The notes beneath the pieces were generated by a model, which worked only from the letters and a program-made list of their open reading frames with translations, had not been told where the DNA came from and did not search any database. Below are positions 36,601-48,725 of a stretch of 64,000 nucleotides of DNA, piece by piece. The position numbers and the translations under genes were made by a program. The stretch spans positions 143,520-207,519 of the forward strand of contig JALMLS010000594.1 of NCBI GenBank assembly GCA_038496445.1, read 5' to 3'. This DNA is from Trichosphaerium sp. ATCC 40318. Its lineage: Eukaryota; Discosea; Flabellinia; Trichosidae. How positions within the stretch are numbered: the stretch's first letter is position 1; each line of letters starts with the position of its first letter.

Positions 36601-37400
36601 TATTTTATTTTTGACACCACTTTCGATAGGACCCAGGAGCTCGTCATTTAAAGATAGTAAATGCATCAAACATAAGGTGAGTGTTATCAAGTTTAAAAAA
36701 CATCAAATAGCTGATACAGTTGCCTCCAAACAGATGTTATCAATGCAACACTGAACATGGAAGAGGAGATGCCAATTTCGAAATATCAAACTCACACCAT
36801 ATTGATATTTACAGCATCAAAAGCGAAGGCAATTTCCCGGTAAGTGTCCAAAGAAGCTAGCATAAGGCACTTCTATTTATCTTCATGTTTAGGTACTTTG
36901 GGTAAGAGACAGCAACTTTATCAGTGTTTACGGGTATGGCGGAATAGCTTCGCCTTTACCTAATAATACTCACTACCCTCCCGGATACTCATTGATAACA
37001 CCAACTTTATTTCGCATGGAGAATGTAAGACGACAAAAACCACGTACTTCTATTGTTTTAATATGTTTATTTCAGACACCAAACTACATGTTGGCAAATC
37101 TATGGGACTATGGACATGTTCAAGGTGGCAATTGGTTCGATTTTTTTGGAATAGGTATTGTTACTGTTTGTTATTTTAAGTGCCAGTACTTACATGCTTA
37201 GGTGTAAATCCGAAACTATGGAACTTTGCAGTGGACATTAGAAATAACAATGCAATTGTATGTCCTTTTTGAAACTAGTCCCCAAGTGCTGTACTGATCG
37301 AAACTTTTAGGTGCCAACTTGTCCATCGCCCAACAAAGGAGAGCTATTTACTTGTGTCCTCGATAGACCTATTATCATGAAACATAGTAGTACTGTCTAA
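33646..37400 (+). CDS. GH55-like secreted beta-helix enzyme, copy A
   Basis: ATG 33646 gives a signal peptide (MNYIVLLLVTTCLFWLTT). The mature part has two pectate-lyase-3-type units. The first has DITLSPYNADPSGASDST and IQKAVE, the second DTKAIQDALDQNPNGIVFLP, each the start of a right-handed beta-helix as in GH55 exo-beta-1,3-glucanases. Further exons include GGSHIGITVHGGRFGLDL, DSSIEYIQYDKSSIGII, HLTFIAPVTDGLGGNPVVE and MLANLWDYGHVQGGNWF. It is split by about twenty introns of 45-70 nt; those at 36278-36330 and 36572-36629 contain CACGTG. The last codons read RPIIMKHSSTV. A laminarin-type beta-1,3-glucan is the usual GH55 substrate, but substrate is not shown here. A nearly matching gene lies inverted at 40915-44602. 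The exact exon ends are approximate. Confidence 0.75.
36584..36600. promoter_or_regulatory. Double CACGTG palindrome inside a GH55 intron
   Basis: Two CACGTG motifs at 36584-36589 and 36595-36600 are separated by ATAAT, within an intron of GH55 copy A. The paralogous intron on the minus strand (41713-41730) keeps both motifs, though the spacer and flanks differ. Confidence 0.6.
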
Positions 37401-37861
37401 GCAAAGAGAAACAAAGCTCAGTGTTTTCGTTTATATGCTCATATTTGTGCAATGTAAACGTGACGAAATAAAACTGTTGCAGCTCAAAGTATCTTTTTTG
37501 TTTACCAATTACTTCAAGCCACGAGAATGTTATTTGTACTATACTTTGCAACCTTAACCGTTGAAGCAATAGGCCGCCGCTGTCGGACATGTGATTGGCG
37601 CTGCATGCAGCGAAAATATTGTTTAAATACCACCCAATTATTTATTGAATGCCGTGTTTCACAAGTTTCAGACAAGCTTACTTTGTACAAAAGGTTGTGA
37701 GAGTCACTTAAACACTACTTTCCTACAATAAAGTGATGAGGTCAAGGAGTGACCACTTCAAATGGAGTTCAACAATAAAACTAGCGAGCGAAAGAAGAAA
37801 TCTAACTTTATTGCAGTTACACAAAGTAACTCTATTACACTGGGCACACTCAAGAGCAAAT
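37401..37861. other. Spacer between convergent GH55 copy A and metalloprotease genes
   Basis: No coding signal. The GH55 similarity stops at the stop codon on the left, and the 3' end of the metalloprotease gene is on the right. Confidence 0.4.
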
Positions 37862-40170
37862 CTACTTTGGTGGCGTTTCAAATACCCATTGTTGATTCTG
37901 ATTATCTGATCTGGAAGACCACAAATACACGTTCCTAAATTAAAACGAATAAACAAGATGAAACAATATTGAAAAGGACATACTGGTTGTTTGATCCTCC
38001 ACCATTACCATCAATAGAGTAAGCAACATTACGTTTTTTTAATCTATATGTACTTCCAGATACATGAGACTTCTCCCAATGTTGATTAACATTATCTTGG
38101 TTACACCTGTGGAGCTTCACATTCCTGAAAAAAAAAAGTTAGAAAAGATGTGATATTAAGTACTTATTGAAGAATATGTACGCACTGTCCATTGCTACCA
38201 CCAGTTTTACCATCAAGGCAATAGTTTGTATAACGCTTACGGTAGATATAATATCCGTTGCTGTGTTGTGTTTCGACCCAATGTTGATTTTCATTTTTTT
38301 TGTTGTAGTTGTAAAGGTACACATTGTTGTCGTTGGCGTTAGGCTGCTTTTGAGTTGTCAAAGCATACCCCAGTGAATTTTTCTTTCGAAGGATATATAG
38401 CTTTTCATCATTAATAGAGCTAAGGCAATCAATACTTCCAAGTTTTGTACATCCACTGGCTTGACTTTTCCTCGAAAACTTTAACCATTTGTTCAAGCTA
38501 CACAAATATCGTGAGCGCTGTGACATTTAGACGATAGCCAATAATACGTACTTCTCATCTGGCATGCTATCCCTCATTATACCTGCGTTGTCAGGGTCAT
38601 GGTTCATATTTATAAGGTGTCCAATTTCGTGTGCAGTGAGGATGGTACGTTTACGAGTATCACCCATTTCTTTCACTTCGGCTTGAAAATTTGATCCACA
38701 AACACCACCTACCCATGCGCTTCCTAATAAGGTTCCAGCACTACAGTCATGATATAACACAGCTATTGGTGGTCGGGGATTCGAATAGTAACTGGTCGCC
38801 CAAGTATCAAAATCACTATGGACATCATTTCTTCTCATACACTGCCAACCGGCAGCTAAAAAAAAGTGGTTAGGTAATTAGTATTGTGTTGAGTAGTTTG
38901 TACAGTAGTCATCCCGATCCTTCATTATAAGCATCTCTGATACAACAAGTTCCACGTTCTTGTTTCGTTAGTACAACAGTTTACTTGTTTCAAAGGAAAT
39001 ACTTACCAGTTCTAGGTTATATATTGCGTTCACGTTGTGAATGTCTAAACAAGACTGGTTAGCAAAGCAAATAATATTAACTTCAAAAACTATCCCAGTT
39101 CATACTGTTGGTGACATAATTTACTGAATCGTCAACTCCTCGGTTATCATACATACTCTCATCAACAACCACTACCTATCGACTGTGTTAGTACCACAAA
39201 ACACCAATACAATTCGTGTACCATACGGAGAACTTCTAAGGATGAAGGACAACCTGTAGGTGGAGGATCTAATGGTAGTGTATCTCCCATAGGGTACACT
39301 CTTAAACAAAAAAAAAGTTAGTCTTTCCTGTGACAAAGAGAGAAACTACAAACCTTCTTGAACGTTTTGAACGAGTACGTTTACGTCTCTCTGACTTAAT
39401 CATGTCATTACAAACTCCGCAGCCAAGTGATTCTTCGTGTTGTAGAATATTGCGCCTTTTAGAGCAATGAGATTTCGGACAATGTACGGAAATGGAACAA
39501 CGGACAAAAGGCTTCTTACCTTAGAATCACGTGTGTGCCGGACCCAAGTTTTTCCACATGGTGTGGTGCCATGAAATCTATGTGCCTACGAAAAAGAAGT
39601 TGTCAGTCAACAGCTTCAAATAGGAAAAAACTTACTTTTTCGCTGGCTCAATTACAAGCATCTCATCATTTACGAACAGAATACCTTCTATCGTGCCATC
39701 TTTATGAGCCATAAACCGGAAGCGATAGCTATCGTTGATAGACTTGAAGGTTGTTGATGGAATAGGAAGGTACTTTGAACTGTTTCCTGAGCTTAAGATA
39801 ATCTGCAATGTCAGGTTAGAATAAACCAATACAAAACAAAATCACCCACCCTTGAATCGAACGTGAACGGCGACGCTTTGATACATTCAACAGTCAGCGA
39901 ACCATTTTGTTTGTGTACTGTTAGTACATGAACTCCTTCAGCGCTACGTTTCGGAGACAGTGATAAATCAACTACAAACAAAACAATCAGCTTTCGGTGG
40001 TTTTGACGAGACAACTTAAATCATACCCGACGTAACAACTTCAAAGTCCTCTACGTTATCCCAGTACTGCTTGTCATGGCATAAAACAGCGGTAGCCAAA
40101 AATACTAATTGAGGTAAGTCTCATGATTCGTTACCATAGAGGCAGTACCAACTACACAAAGCTTCCACAT
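37862..40170 (-). CDS. Secreted zinc metalloprotease (M12B-like) with C-terminal beta-trefoil lectin domain
   Basis: The first exon starts at ATG 40170. A 44-nt intron then gives the signal peptide MWKLCVVVFLATAVLCHDKQ, in phase. The middle exons hold a prodomain-like region ending in a basic stretch (KSERRKRTRSKRSRR) that fits a proprotein-convertase site. The catalytic exon contains HEIGHLINMNHD, the HExxHxxxxxHD zinc motif, and a NAGIM Met-turn, as in reprolysins. The C-terminal part has two or three QxW signatures of a ricin-type beta-trefoil (NENQHWVE, NVNQHWEK, NQNQQWVFE), which is a sugar-binding fold. The protein ends FETPPK at 37862. Cys-rich segments join the two. The role is probably degradation or capture of external protein. 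It lies entirely inside the spacer of the GH55 inverted duplication. Exon limits between 38840 and 39400 are approximate. Confidence 0.75.
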
Positions 40171-40914
40171 TGTTGTCGTGCTGTTTGTGTTTAGAATGTT
40201 TTGGTAAATCTCACTTATTGAGTTAAGTTACTTTTAGTGGTTTGGGACAAACCACGTATTTTCTCGCTTTTGTTCTATGAAACGTACTTTTAGATGGTTG
40301 GATGCGGTTAACTAGGAGACGGATATTCTCGGACAAACTGCTTATTTTAACAAGCTAATTATCTGAAAAATAACCTGCCAGTCGTCAGGGTTGTTTTAAT
40401 CACGTGCACATTTTGGACGTGTTGTTGTTTTATAGCGTGTAATACTAAACTATGGCTATAATATCACCACATGGCAATGGAACGCGAAGCCCACAATGAG
40501 TTGTGATATGCTAAGCGAGAATATGTGGTGTCTCGCTCTCATCCAGTGAAGGTCTATCGCGCCATACAATTTGTTGTGTGTTTATATGACGGTATAGTTT
40601 CGTCACGGTTGAATCTTTAGCGACACAACTCAATGGTTTAAAAACTACAACAAAACTCCTTAGCTTAGAAAACTTCATGTAGAATTGAAATCTTTTATGG
40701 CTTGCTTACAACTGCTAATAGTAACTTTGCGTAGCAAGAAAAGCTGTAGAAAAAAACCTGGTACTAATACGTTGTTATTTTCGAGAAAGCCTAGAAGCTA
40801 CCTCTCTCCCACACACATGTCAAGCGGAGACAGTTCATGACTGTATTGTATAAATCACTCACAAACATAACAAAAACGTATTAACTACGTCTGCCAAGCT
40901 TTTATTGTGTTGGT
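40171..40914. other. Spacer between metalloprotease and GH55 copy B
   Basis: No coding signal. The metalloprotease gene starts on its left and the 3' end of GH55 copy B is on its right. Contains CACGTG at 40401. Confidence 0.4.
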
Positions 40915-43900
40915 TTAGTAGACCGTGCTACTATACTTCATGATAATAGGTCTATCGAGGACACAAGTAAATAGCTCTCCTTTGTGGGGTGATGGGCAAG
41001 CGGGTACCTAAAAAAGTTGATTAGCACTTGGGGACTAGCTTCAAAAAGCACATACAATTGCATTGTTATTTTTAATGTCCGCTACAAAGTTCCATAGTTT
41101 CGGATTTACACCTAAGAACCTTTGTTATTGTTCACCAGTTATAACTCAAAAAAGTACCTTCTCCATAAAAATTAAACCAACTACCACCTTGAACATGTCC
41201 ATAGTCCCATAGATTTGCCAACATGTAGTTTGGTGTCTGAAATAAACATATTAAAACAATTGAAGTATGTGGTTTTTGTCGTCTTACATTCTCCATGCGA
41301 AATAAAGTTGGTGTTATCAACGAGTATCCGGGAGGGTAGTGCGTATTGTTAGGTAAAGCTGCAGCATTTCCACCATACCCGTAGACACTGATAAAATCGC
41401 TGTCTCTTACCCAAAGTACCTAAACATGAAGATAAATAGAAGTGCTTTTGCTAGCTTCTTCGGAAACTTACCGGGAAATTGCCTTCGCTTTTGATGCTGT
41501 AAATATCAATATGGTGTGAGTTTGATATTTCGAAATTGGCATCTCCTCTTCCATGTTCAGTATTGCATTGATAACATCTGTTTGGAGGCAACTGTATCAG
41601 CTCTTTGATGTTTGTTAAACTTGATAACACTCACCTTATGTTTGATGCATTTACTATCTTTAAATGACGAGCTCCTGGATCCTGTCCAAGAGTGAGTACA
41701 AAAAATAAAATACACGTGATTATCACGTGATATGGATTTACCTGATATTGCCAATTCTCTTGAAAAAAGTTGTAAAAACGACCACCACTGCCTACAATCA
41801 TTGGCATTAGATCTATGTAAAACAAAAACAAAACGATGTTCTTACCAGAAACGATATTCAAAGGTACAGTAATATTCGTTGCATTCTTACAAGGTACTTT
41901 GATTTTTAACAGCTTTATCAATTCCTCACACTCTGAAGCTCGATCTGTTTCAGACTGTCTATAAATAGACTGATCGCTAACAATCACGTGTAAGAGAAGA
42001 GAAAATGAGAGAAAAAAGAATTGTGCCTCTTTGCCAACCAATGAATTGCATAATCTGTTTTCAAATGCCAATACGTCTACACAGCTTAGCGGAACATACA
42101 AAACATATTATAAACCTTGACTGACAAGAAAGCTATGATATTGTGAGAATCACTTGTTTCAACAACAGGGTTTCCACCAAGGCCATCTGTTACAGGAGCA
42201 ATGAATGTAAGATGACGAGCTTAAAATAAACAAATAGTAAGAAATAAATGAGAAAACTGTGAACTATCTTCTTGCTTTTACCTATGCCAACAAGGCTTTG
42301 TCCTGGTGCCATTTTAAGCGTTTTAGAAACGCGATAGTAACCTTTTGTTTGTCAATAACAAATGATTTGATAGGAAAGGGGTACCTTTGGGTAGAAATAC
42401 AATTCCGTTTGGATTTTGATCAAGAGCATCTTGTATTGCTTTGGTGTCATCTGTGAGTCCATCTCTTATTCTCTTGTGTTAATAATTCAAGGTTAAAGAG
42501 ATATTAAATATTACCCTTTGGCGTTGTATGGAGCAAGTTTGACGTTTACAGCATCACTACTTTGAAAAGAAGGAAAAGTAGCAAACTTCCATAAATGTTG
42601 TTCCTAAAATTTAGTTTTAGTGCTGTCATATTGTATTGAACACAGTACTTGTAAATCCGAAGGTGGGTCGGTTTTATACGTAATATCTCTAATCTCGTCA
42701 AATGTGCGTTTGCCATTAATATACGTTGGGGACTCATATTGGAACCTTGTACTTCAGTCAGTCTTTTAAAAAAAATTAGGCTTACTTTTTGTTTTCTCTT
42801 GCTACGTATATTGGAGGCTTGACTCCTTTTGCATACTCGTTGATCCTTTTTGATAGTTAGTAATATTAACAGCTATAATCACTATTACTCACGTTGTCCA
42901 TGAATCAGGGTACTCAGAGTTGACAACATATTTGAGAGTAGGAATAGAAACTAACTGACCACAATTCTAAACATAAGTGTAAGGAAAACGTACAACAAAA
43001 GCTGACAATACCTTAAAGTACACGTTTTTTAAGTATATGTCACGTGCAGTAATGATCCCAATAGATGATTTATCATATTGAATGTATTCTATAGAAGAGT
43101 CTACAAGACTAACTTGTCCTGATAAGGCTGGTGGTGATGTCTAAATTGTAATTTTAGATTTGAAACGAATCAAAGTAGTTTTAGTACTTGTGGATTGCTT
43201 TTCGTGTAAGGTACTTTGCATTTAGGGTTTGTAGGCATTGTATCGTCAGTGGTTATTCGTATTGCTGGTTCAGTAGGTTCATGAGTTCCAACCTAAAGTC
43301 AGATTAAGTACGTTTATTCAATATTTGTTTCACGTGCTTGTATGTTTATACCAACTGCCGTAAGCGTTTGCAAACCTAACTAGAGTTTCAGTCACCTACA
43401 CAAGCACCTCACAGCTTACCTTCATATAATATTGCTGAACATGATTGATTTATAAGTGTCATTCCTGTTATCTACAACAAACATGAGAAAACGAACTCAT
43501 ACTAAGAAAATTTTCGATTAGATTGGTACTGTTGGTGCTGGCTGAGCTTCTCTCAAATCAAGACCAAATCTACCTCCATGTACAGTGATACCAATATGGC
43601 TTCCACCACTTCCAGCAGCGCCCTTTTAAAACTGTGGTAAGTCATTAAAATAAGTGTGAACTAAGAATTTACCTGTACGCCTGCAGTGCCATCTTCTAAT
43701 TCAATAAAAACGTCTTGAATACTTGATCCTTGTGCTGCTCTAAAATACACGATTTATAACACGTTAATTGATGGTACTGTGTACCTATGTCTAATGCCAA
43801 TAGCGCCATAGTTTCCTTTCTCAACTCTATGCATAAGTTAATGATACGGTTTACACGTGTAGCAATGTACATACTTGATATTGATGCCCTGGAATATTTG

Positions 43901-44602
43901 ATTGAAGTTTACGCTAGGTCGTATATTTGTTGCATTCCTTTCTGTTGCAAAATCAACTAAAGTGCCTCTACAACGTGTTTAAAGGCACATACCGTAAGTC
44001 CAGAAGTGAACAACATATTTTGGAAGAGCTGCATCAGTAAAGCCAGGTGTTGATTGTTTGACTATTAGTGTCGGTCTATCCTCAACATTACCAGATGTTG
44101 GTACTTGTCCAACTAAAGCGTTTGGGTATGAACTTCACTAGGTAGTTAGTTTAGAAAAATCACGTGTAGTGCTAACCGAGGGTTCAAATGCACATCACCG
44201 CTCATACAACTTATCGTATCGGTTATAACATATTGACCTACAGGGCAGTAAACAGTTTGATTGCGGTTTTCTATTTCAAAAAAAAAACAGCAAATGAGCA
44301 CGTGTTGTTGTTTACCTTTAGGAAAGAAAACAACCAAGCTGTTTGCTCTAGCGTACTACATGTCATTAGAAATAGTTTATGATTATATTAGAGCTGTCTT
44401 GTACCTCTACAGCTTTTTGGATTGGTATTGTAGAATCACTAGCGCCTGAAGGGTCTGCGTTGTAAGGAGACAAAGTAATGTCCAAAAAACCAACGTCTTC
44501 AGTTGCCTACAGCCTATTTTAGTTAATTGTTGGTTGTAGGTTGCGTACAGTTGTTAGCCATAACAGACACGTGGCCACAAGTAATAATACGATGTAATTC
44601 AT
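40915..44602 (-). CDS. GH55-like secreted beta-helix enzyme, copy B (inverted paralogue)
   Basis: ATG 44602 starts the same signal peptide region as copy A. The exon order and intron positions match copy A, read in the opposite direction: GQYVITDTISCMSG, GSHIGITVHGGRFGLDL, DSSIEYIQYDKSSIGII, HLTFIAPVTDGLGGNPVVE, LLKIKVPCKNATNITVPLN, MLANLWDYGHVQGGSWF. The last codons read RPIIMKYSSTVY, so the stop has shifted by one residue relative to copy A. Coding identity is high by eye. Some regions differ more, for example ESKTDRASE-like versus HTDRAKECWE segments and the exon at about 44150-44215 (copy A TSGYMPANPLN, copy B MSGDVHLN). Both copies appear open. Function as for copy A; divergence could reflect a new substrate range. 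Confidence 0.75.
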
Positions 44603-44699
44603 GTTTTGTGAAAGCGAAAAAGTAATACACAAAGAAGAATAAAAAAAGTCATCCATGTCGTATTAGGTCATGCCAAACAACTAACCTACGAATTTTGGT

Positions 44700-44800
44700 A
44701 GTTCACATCGGAGGCATCAAATCACTTGCTGGTGTTCATACTATTAATCTCATTTGCACCTTGTAACTGATGAGGTCTACCACCAAGCTTACACTTCAAC
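44700..44800 (+). pseudogene. Relic of an F-box/LRR repeat
   Basis: Reads GGIKSLAGVHTINLICTL then a stop, with LVTDEVYH-like remains in another frame. It matches the GIKALAGVHTI repeat of the F-box/LRR genes nearby. About one repeat is left, with a frame change, in the spacer before the aldo/keto reductase gene. Confidence 0.6.
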
Positions 44801-45038
44801 TGAGGCTAAAACTCACTTTGACAAGTGACATTCCGAAAGACTTCTTAATCACCTATCGTGTCCTTTTGAAGGATACAAGGCTCTACACTCTTAGAATGTG
44901 TACCAAAGTCTCGGATTCATGAATGACAGACCGGGTATAACTGGAGGGAGAAAGATTTAACCGGCCGACTTAAATATTCTTAAGTATCTTAAGTTTCATA
45001 ATTTTATTGAGCACAACGAACAACAATCAAAACAACAA

Positions 45039-46638
45039 ATGTCAGAAACAAAAGAAAAGGCAACTATGGAGAAGCTCCGAGGTGATAAACTCAATACAAA
45101 CATGACATACAATTACCTTGGTAACAGCGGCATTAAAGTGTCTTCAATATGCATGGGTAAGCCGTTTACAACCTTTTTACTTTCTTTTGACATCTGTCAA
45201 CCGAATAACGCTTTAAAAGGCGCTATGACGTTTGGAAAGATTGACAGCGAACACTGGCTACCTACAGTCACTACAGAAGAGAGTTTTGCTCTCATGGACA
45301 AGTTTGTAGAAGCAGGTGGTAACTTTATCGACACAGCCAACGTCTACGGCATGGGAGAAAGCGAGAGAGTCGGTACGTTGTTAAACTGACGAGAAAACCC
45401 AAAAACAACCAAAACGGTTTTTTCTGTTTGTTCGCTTTAAAAGCCTCTAATTCATCAACTAATCGTTACAACAGTCGGTAAATGGATGAAAGAAAGGAAA
45501 AACCGCAGTGAAATCGTTCTAGCTACAAAAGGTATGAGCCAATAAACTCAGTCGGAAAAACTTTTCACCCATTTTATCATTTTTATTTTCTTTATTTTTT
45601 GACGTTGTTTAATGTCACTTTAGGGTACTTCCGGTTTGGAAAAGGTCCTAACAATGCTGGATATAATAGAGGATTTATTATGAGAAGTGTGGATCAATCA
45701 TTGGAGCGTCTCCAAACCAGTTACATTGACTTGTACCAAGTACGGGGGTTTTTTGAAACAAAAAATTAAACAATGTTTGTATTTTCTTATGTTCTAATAG
45801 CTTCACTCGTTTGATCCTGGCACGCCTATCCGCGAACTCATGACAACATTAAACGACTTGGTTCGTCAAGGAAAAATCCTTTACATTGGTATCTCAAACT
45901 GGCCGTCATGGGCTATCCAACAAGCTCAATGTATCGCCAAATACGAAAATATGACTCGTATGTCCACTTTGTTTCAACGTTTTTGTTGACATCTATCAAA
46001 GGTTTTGTCTCCCTACAAGCGCAATACAATCTGTTGGCTAGAGGACCTGAATGGGAGATGTTCCCTGTGTGCCAGGTACATTTGTCATTTCATAGTTGAA
46101 GTTGAACGAATTAAACTAACTTTTCTTCACAGGCAAACAACATGGCATACTTGCCTTGGAGTCCTTTGAAGGGCGGTTGGTTATCTGGTCGCTTTGACCG
46201 TGACTCCAAAAAACCAGAAGAAGGACGTGTAGCTTGGGCAGAGAAAGCAGGTTGGTCAGAGACTGACTGGGGTAGTCTTGCCAATGAAGAGTAGGCGTTT
46301 AGTTTTTAGGTAAATCCAGTTTTTACTGACTTTGTTTTGTTAGCACGTGGAAAGTTATTGATGTCTTGAAAGAAATATCAACCGAAACTAAACGCCCTGT
46401 TGCTCAAATAGCACTTCGTTGGATCATGCAACGCCCAGGTGTTACATCAACAATCATTGGTGCCCGTAAAATGAAGCATTTGATCGATAACCTTGGCACT
46501 GTTGAGTTTTCATTGACAGAAGAACAAATGACTCGTTTGAATACTGTATCTACTCTAAAAGCACCATACCCATACAATCTGCTCGCTACATTCCCAGCAC
46601 GTGATGGCAGAGCAAGAGAAGGTAGAACAGACTTTTAG
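45039..46638 (+). CDS. Aldo/keto reductase
   Basis: ATG 45039 starts [20 protein letters not shown], then [19 protein letters not shown], the usual first beta-hairpin of the family. Exons continue with [14 protein letters not shown] (catalytic Asp and Tyr), the Lys in [23 protein letters not shown] (catalytic His), [50 protein letters not shown] and [18 protein letters not shown] (NADPH-binding). Seven exons of a (beta/alpha)8 barrel, about 340 residues, ending EGRTDF. It reduces carbonyl groups using NADPH, with substrate not determined; the sequence resembles the voltage-gated K-channel beta subunit/yakuC-like branch. Introns are at about 45160-45220, 45372-45474, 45530-45624, 45740-45800, 45948-46012, 46075-46133 and 46292-46343. 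Confidence 0.88.
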
Positions 46639-47145
46639 ATAAAAATAAAAATATATTTCATGTGTAGTTGTTGTACTTGTATCTCGAAAAGGCAAACGCG
46701 TTTATATTCAAAAAACAATAATACCATACTGATAATAACATGGTTTTGTTGACACATACAACAGGTAATAACTAAGCAAAGGTATAAGCAGTAATTAAAT
46801 AGCCCCAATAGTAACATTTTTATTTAACAAACATGTTTGAAATGTACACTAATTTTATCCTTTCGTTGTTCATGTATTGTGTACGTTCTTCGACTTTATA
46901 TAAAAAATAAAAAAAAAGATTAGAATACAACGGTCTCTAAAATAAGTCATTCCAGTACTTTTCAGGGCATCCACGCATAAGATATTACAGCAATTTACCA
47001 CAATATATATTCAGTGAAATAGCCCGTTGACCAAGCAAGAATACGCTTCAATCTGAACGAAAAAATTTTCAACATTTCCAAATTTCGAAAAGAAGCTTCC
47101 ACAGGCCAAAATAAAAAGTGTCAGCGGTGCCAGGGCAAGCAAAAC
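46639..47145. other. Spacer before tRNA-Arg
   Basis: AT-rich, with no coding pattern. It holds the 3' flank of the reductase gene on the left and the tRNA 3' flank on the right. Confidence 0.4.
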
Positions 47146-47217
47146 AGTCCCCGACGGGACTTGAACCCGCAATCCCCAGATCCGAAGACTGGTGCCATAC
47201 CATTAGGCCACGAAGAC
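47146..47217 (-). tRNA. tRNA-Arg (anticodon TCG)
   Basis: The minus strand folds as a 72-nt cloverleaf: acceptor GTCTTCG paired with CGGGGAC (two G-T pairs), D-arm with GGCCTAATGGTATGGC, anticodon arm CCAGT/TCTGG around loop CTTCGGA (anticodon TCG at 47183-47185), and T-arm GCGGGTTCAAGTCCCGT. The A-box and B-box-like sequence GGTTCAAGTCC are intact. There is no intron. Confidence 0.85.
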
Positions 47218-47882
47218 TTTAACGCTGTGAAGAAACTTGATGAGTACTGACCCGATCAATTGTCATGTTGACCATCACTGACCGTGTTTCAATGTCCATC
47301 TGTAGGCTTAATGGCGTTTGTGTTATCTATTGATACTCCTATACTGTTTAGGGGAATAAAAAAAGTGATTTTGGGGTTTTCAACTTTGTCGCGTTGTTGA
47401 ACCGTCAAAAATGAGTATTGGTTATCCGACGTTGTTTTATCTCAAGTGAACTACCTATTTCATCCATAGGCGGCTAATATCATTCTTTTTTGGACTGGTC
47501 TTTTTGCCAAACGCTCAAAATACGCGAGTAGCGCTTGGTGATAACCTCTTTGGTGTAGATTAATACCGTATCGTTTTAACGTATAATTATGTTTAGTGTG
47601 CGCCTAATAGTTACGAATGCGGTCCATATCACGAAACAAGGCGCCTACAAAGATTTGAGTCCACCTTCTAACGTTTGTCACTTCTCGCATTTGCAAAAAA
47701 GCTTTTTTGCGAGTTTTCAGCACACGCTTAACTCCCTTACAGAACTTACGCAATTATACCCTCCTTCCATATCTTTGGAGTCAACTGACGCTAAATTAAT
47801 TTCTTGAAACTCGTAGCTGAAGTTATGTTTGCGTCCTTTTTGTATAGCTCAATAAAACAACCTCGTAAATACAAACCATACC

Positions 47883-48650
47883 TTAGTGACTGACCGCATC
47901 TGTATCTATGTGTTCATTTATTCCTTCTTTCATCATTATTGTAGTGGTGGGAAGTTTTGGTTTTCGAATGACTTCAGTTTTTCTACTTGACTTTTGTACA
48001 AATTGCGTGCTGTCAACTAATTGTAAGGAAATTATTTCCTGTTCTACCTCATTGTCAATGGCGAAATTTTGTTGGCTCAACCACCTCCTCTTGACTTGTT
48101 CTACCACGGCCACTTTAGTAGTACGCATTGAGCACTCACGTCGAATACGCGATATACATAACATTACAATCACTATTCAACATAGACTGTGCACGTGGTA
48201 CAACATCGAGCTTTGCTTTGATTGTTTTATCAGTATTATCGGCAATAGGAATGCTATTTTCATTTTTCTTCAACATGTCTTGTATGTCAATGTAAGCTTC
48301 TCCCATAAAACCATCTATCATGAAGTCATCATCCCTATAAATAACACAAGACCGTTAATCGAAACTTTTAGTTTTGTTTTCAACTTTGGCATTTGCTAAG
48401 CCGGATTCGACTCTAGAAACTAGTCTAAGATGGTTCTAGTTATACTAGTCTACGTACCAAACTTCAAACTTTACATATTTTTCATCATTGTACTCTGTGT
48501 TTGCCTTCTCTCGCCATTTTGGGTTAAAGTAATAGAACATAGTCAATGCTCCTGTTGTATTCTATTCAACCCAACATAACAAGGTGATCCTGTGAATGCA
48601 CTTGTTGTGATGCTGTTTTTGTAGCATGGAAAAGTCTGATGGCCATGCAA
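47883..48650 (-). pseudogene. C2-domain protein, probably decayed or incomplete
   Basis: On the minus strand, FNPKWREKANTEYNDEKYVKFE (donor gtacgt) is followed, after an intron, by DDDFMIDGFMGEAYIDIQDM. The pattern NPxW...D-D-D-GEA-I is that of a C2 domain (calcium and lipid binding). Further exons give KTIKAKLDVVPRAQSM and a Gln/Lys-rich tail. The first C2 strands cannot be found upstream, and the upstream exon is short. I cannot tell whether an exon is missing from my model or the gene is broken. The name rests on the two central exons only. Confidence 0.4.
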
Positions 48651-48697
48651 AGATGCCCGGATTTATAATATCTCAATTATCTTGAGATTCCATGGGC

Positions 48698-48725
48698 ATT
48701 TCATACTAATAAAATAGTATGAAAT
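48698..48725. repeat. Small hairpin
   Basis: A perfect 11-bp inverted repeat (ATTTCATACTA and TAGTATGAAAT) with a 6-nt loop, in the spacer between the tRNA repeat arms. Confidence 0.7.

Larger units (their letters stand above)
33646..44602. repeat. Inverted gene duplication: GH55 copies A and B around a metalloprotease gene
   Basis: The arms are 33646-37400 and 40915-44602, about 3.7 kb each, in opposite orientation around a 3.5-kb spacer. Similarity begins about 17 bases before each ATG (TTCGCTTTCACAAAAC) and ends at the stop codon; flanks are unrelated. Introns are still alignable. Confidence 0.85.

Noticed and set aside
47908-48399. Plus-strand open frame of 163 residues opposite the C2 fragment.
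   Set aside because: The minus strand shows a recognisable C2 pattern, the plus strand shows none.
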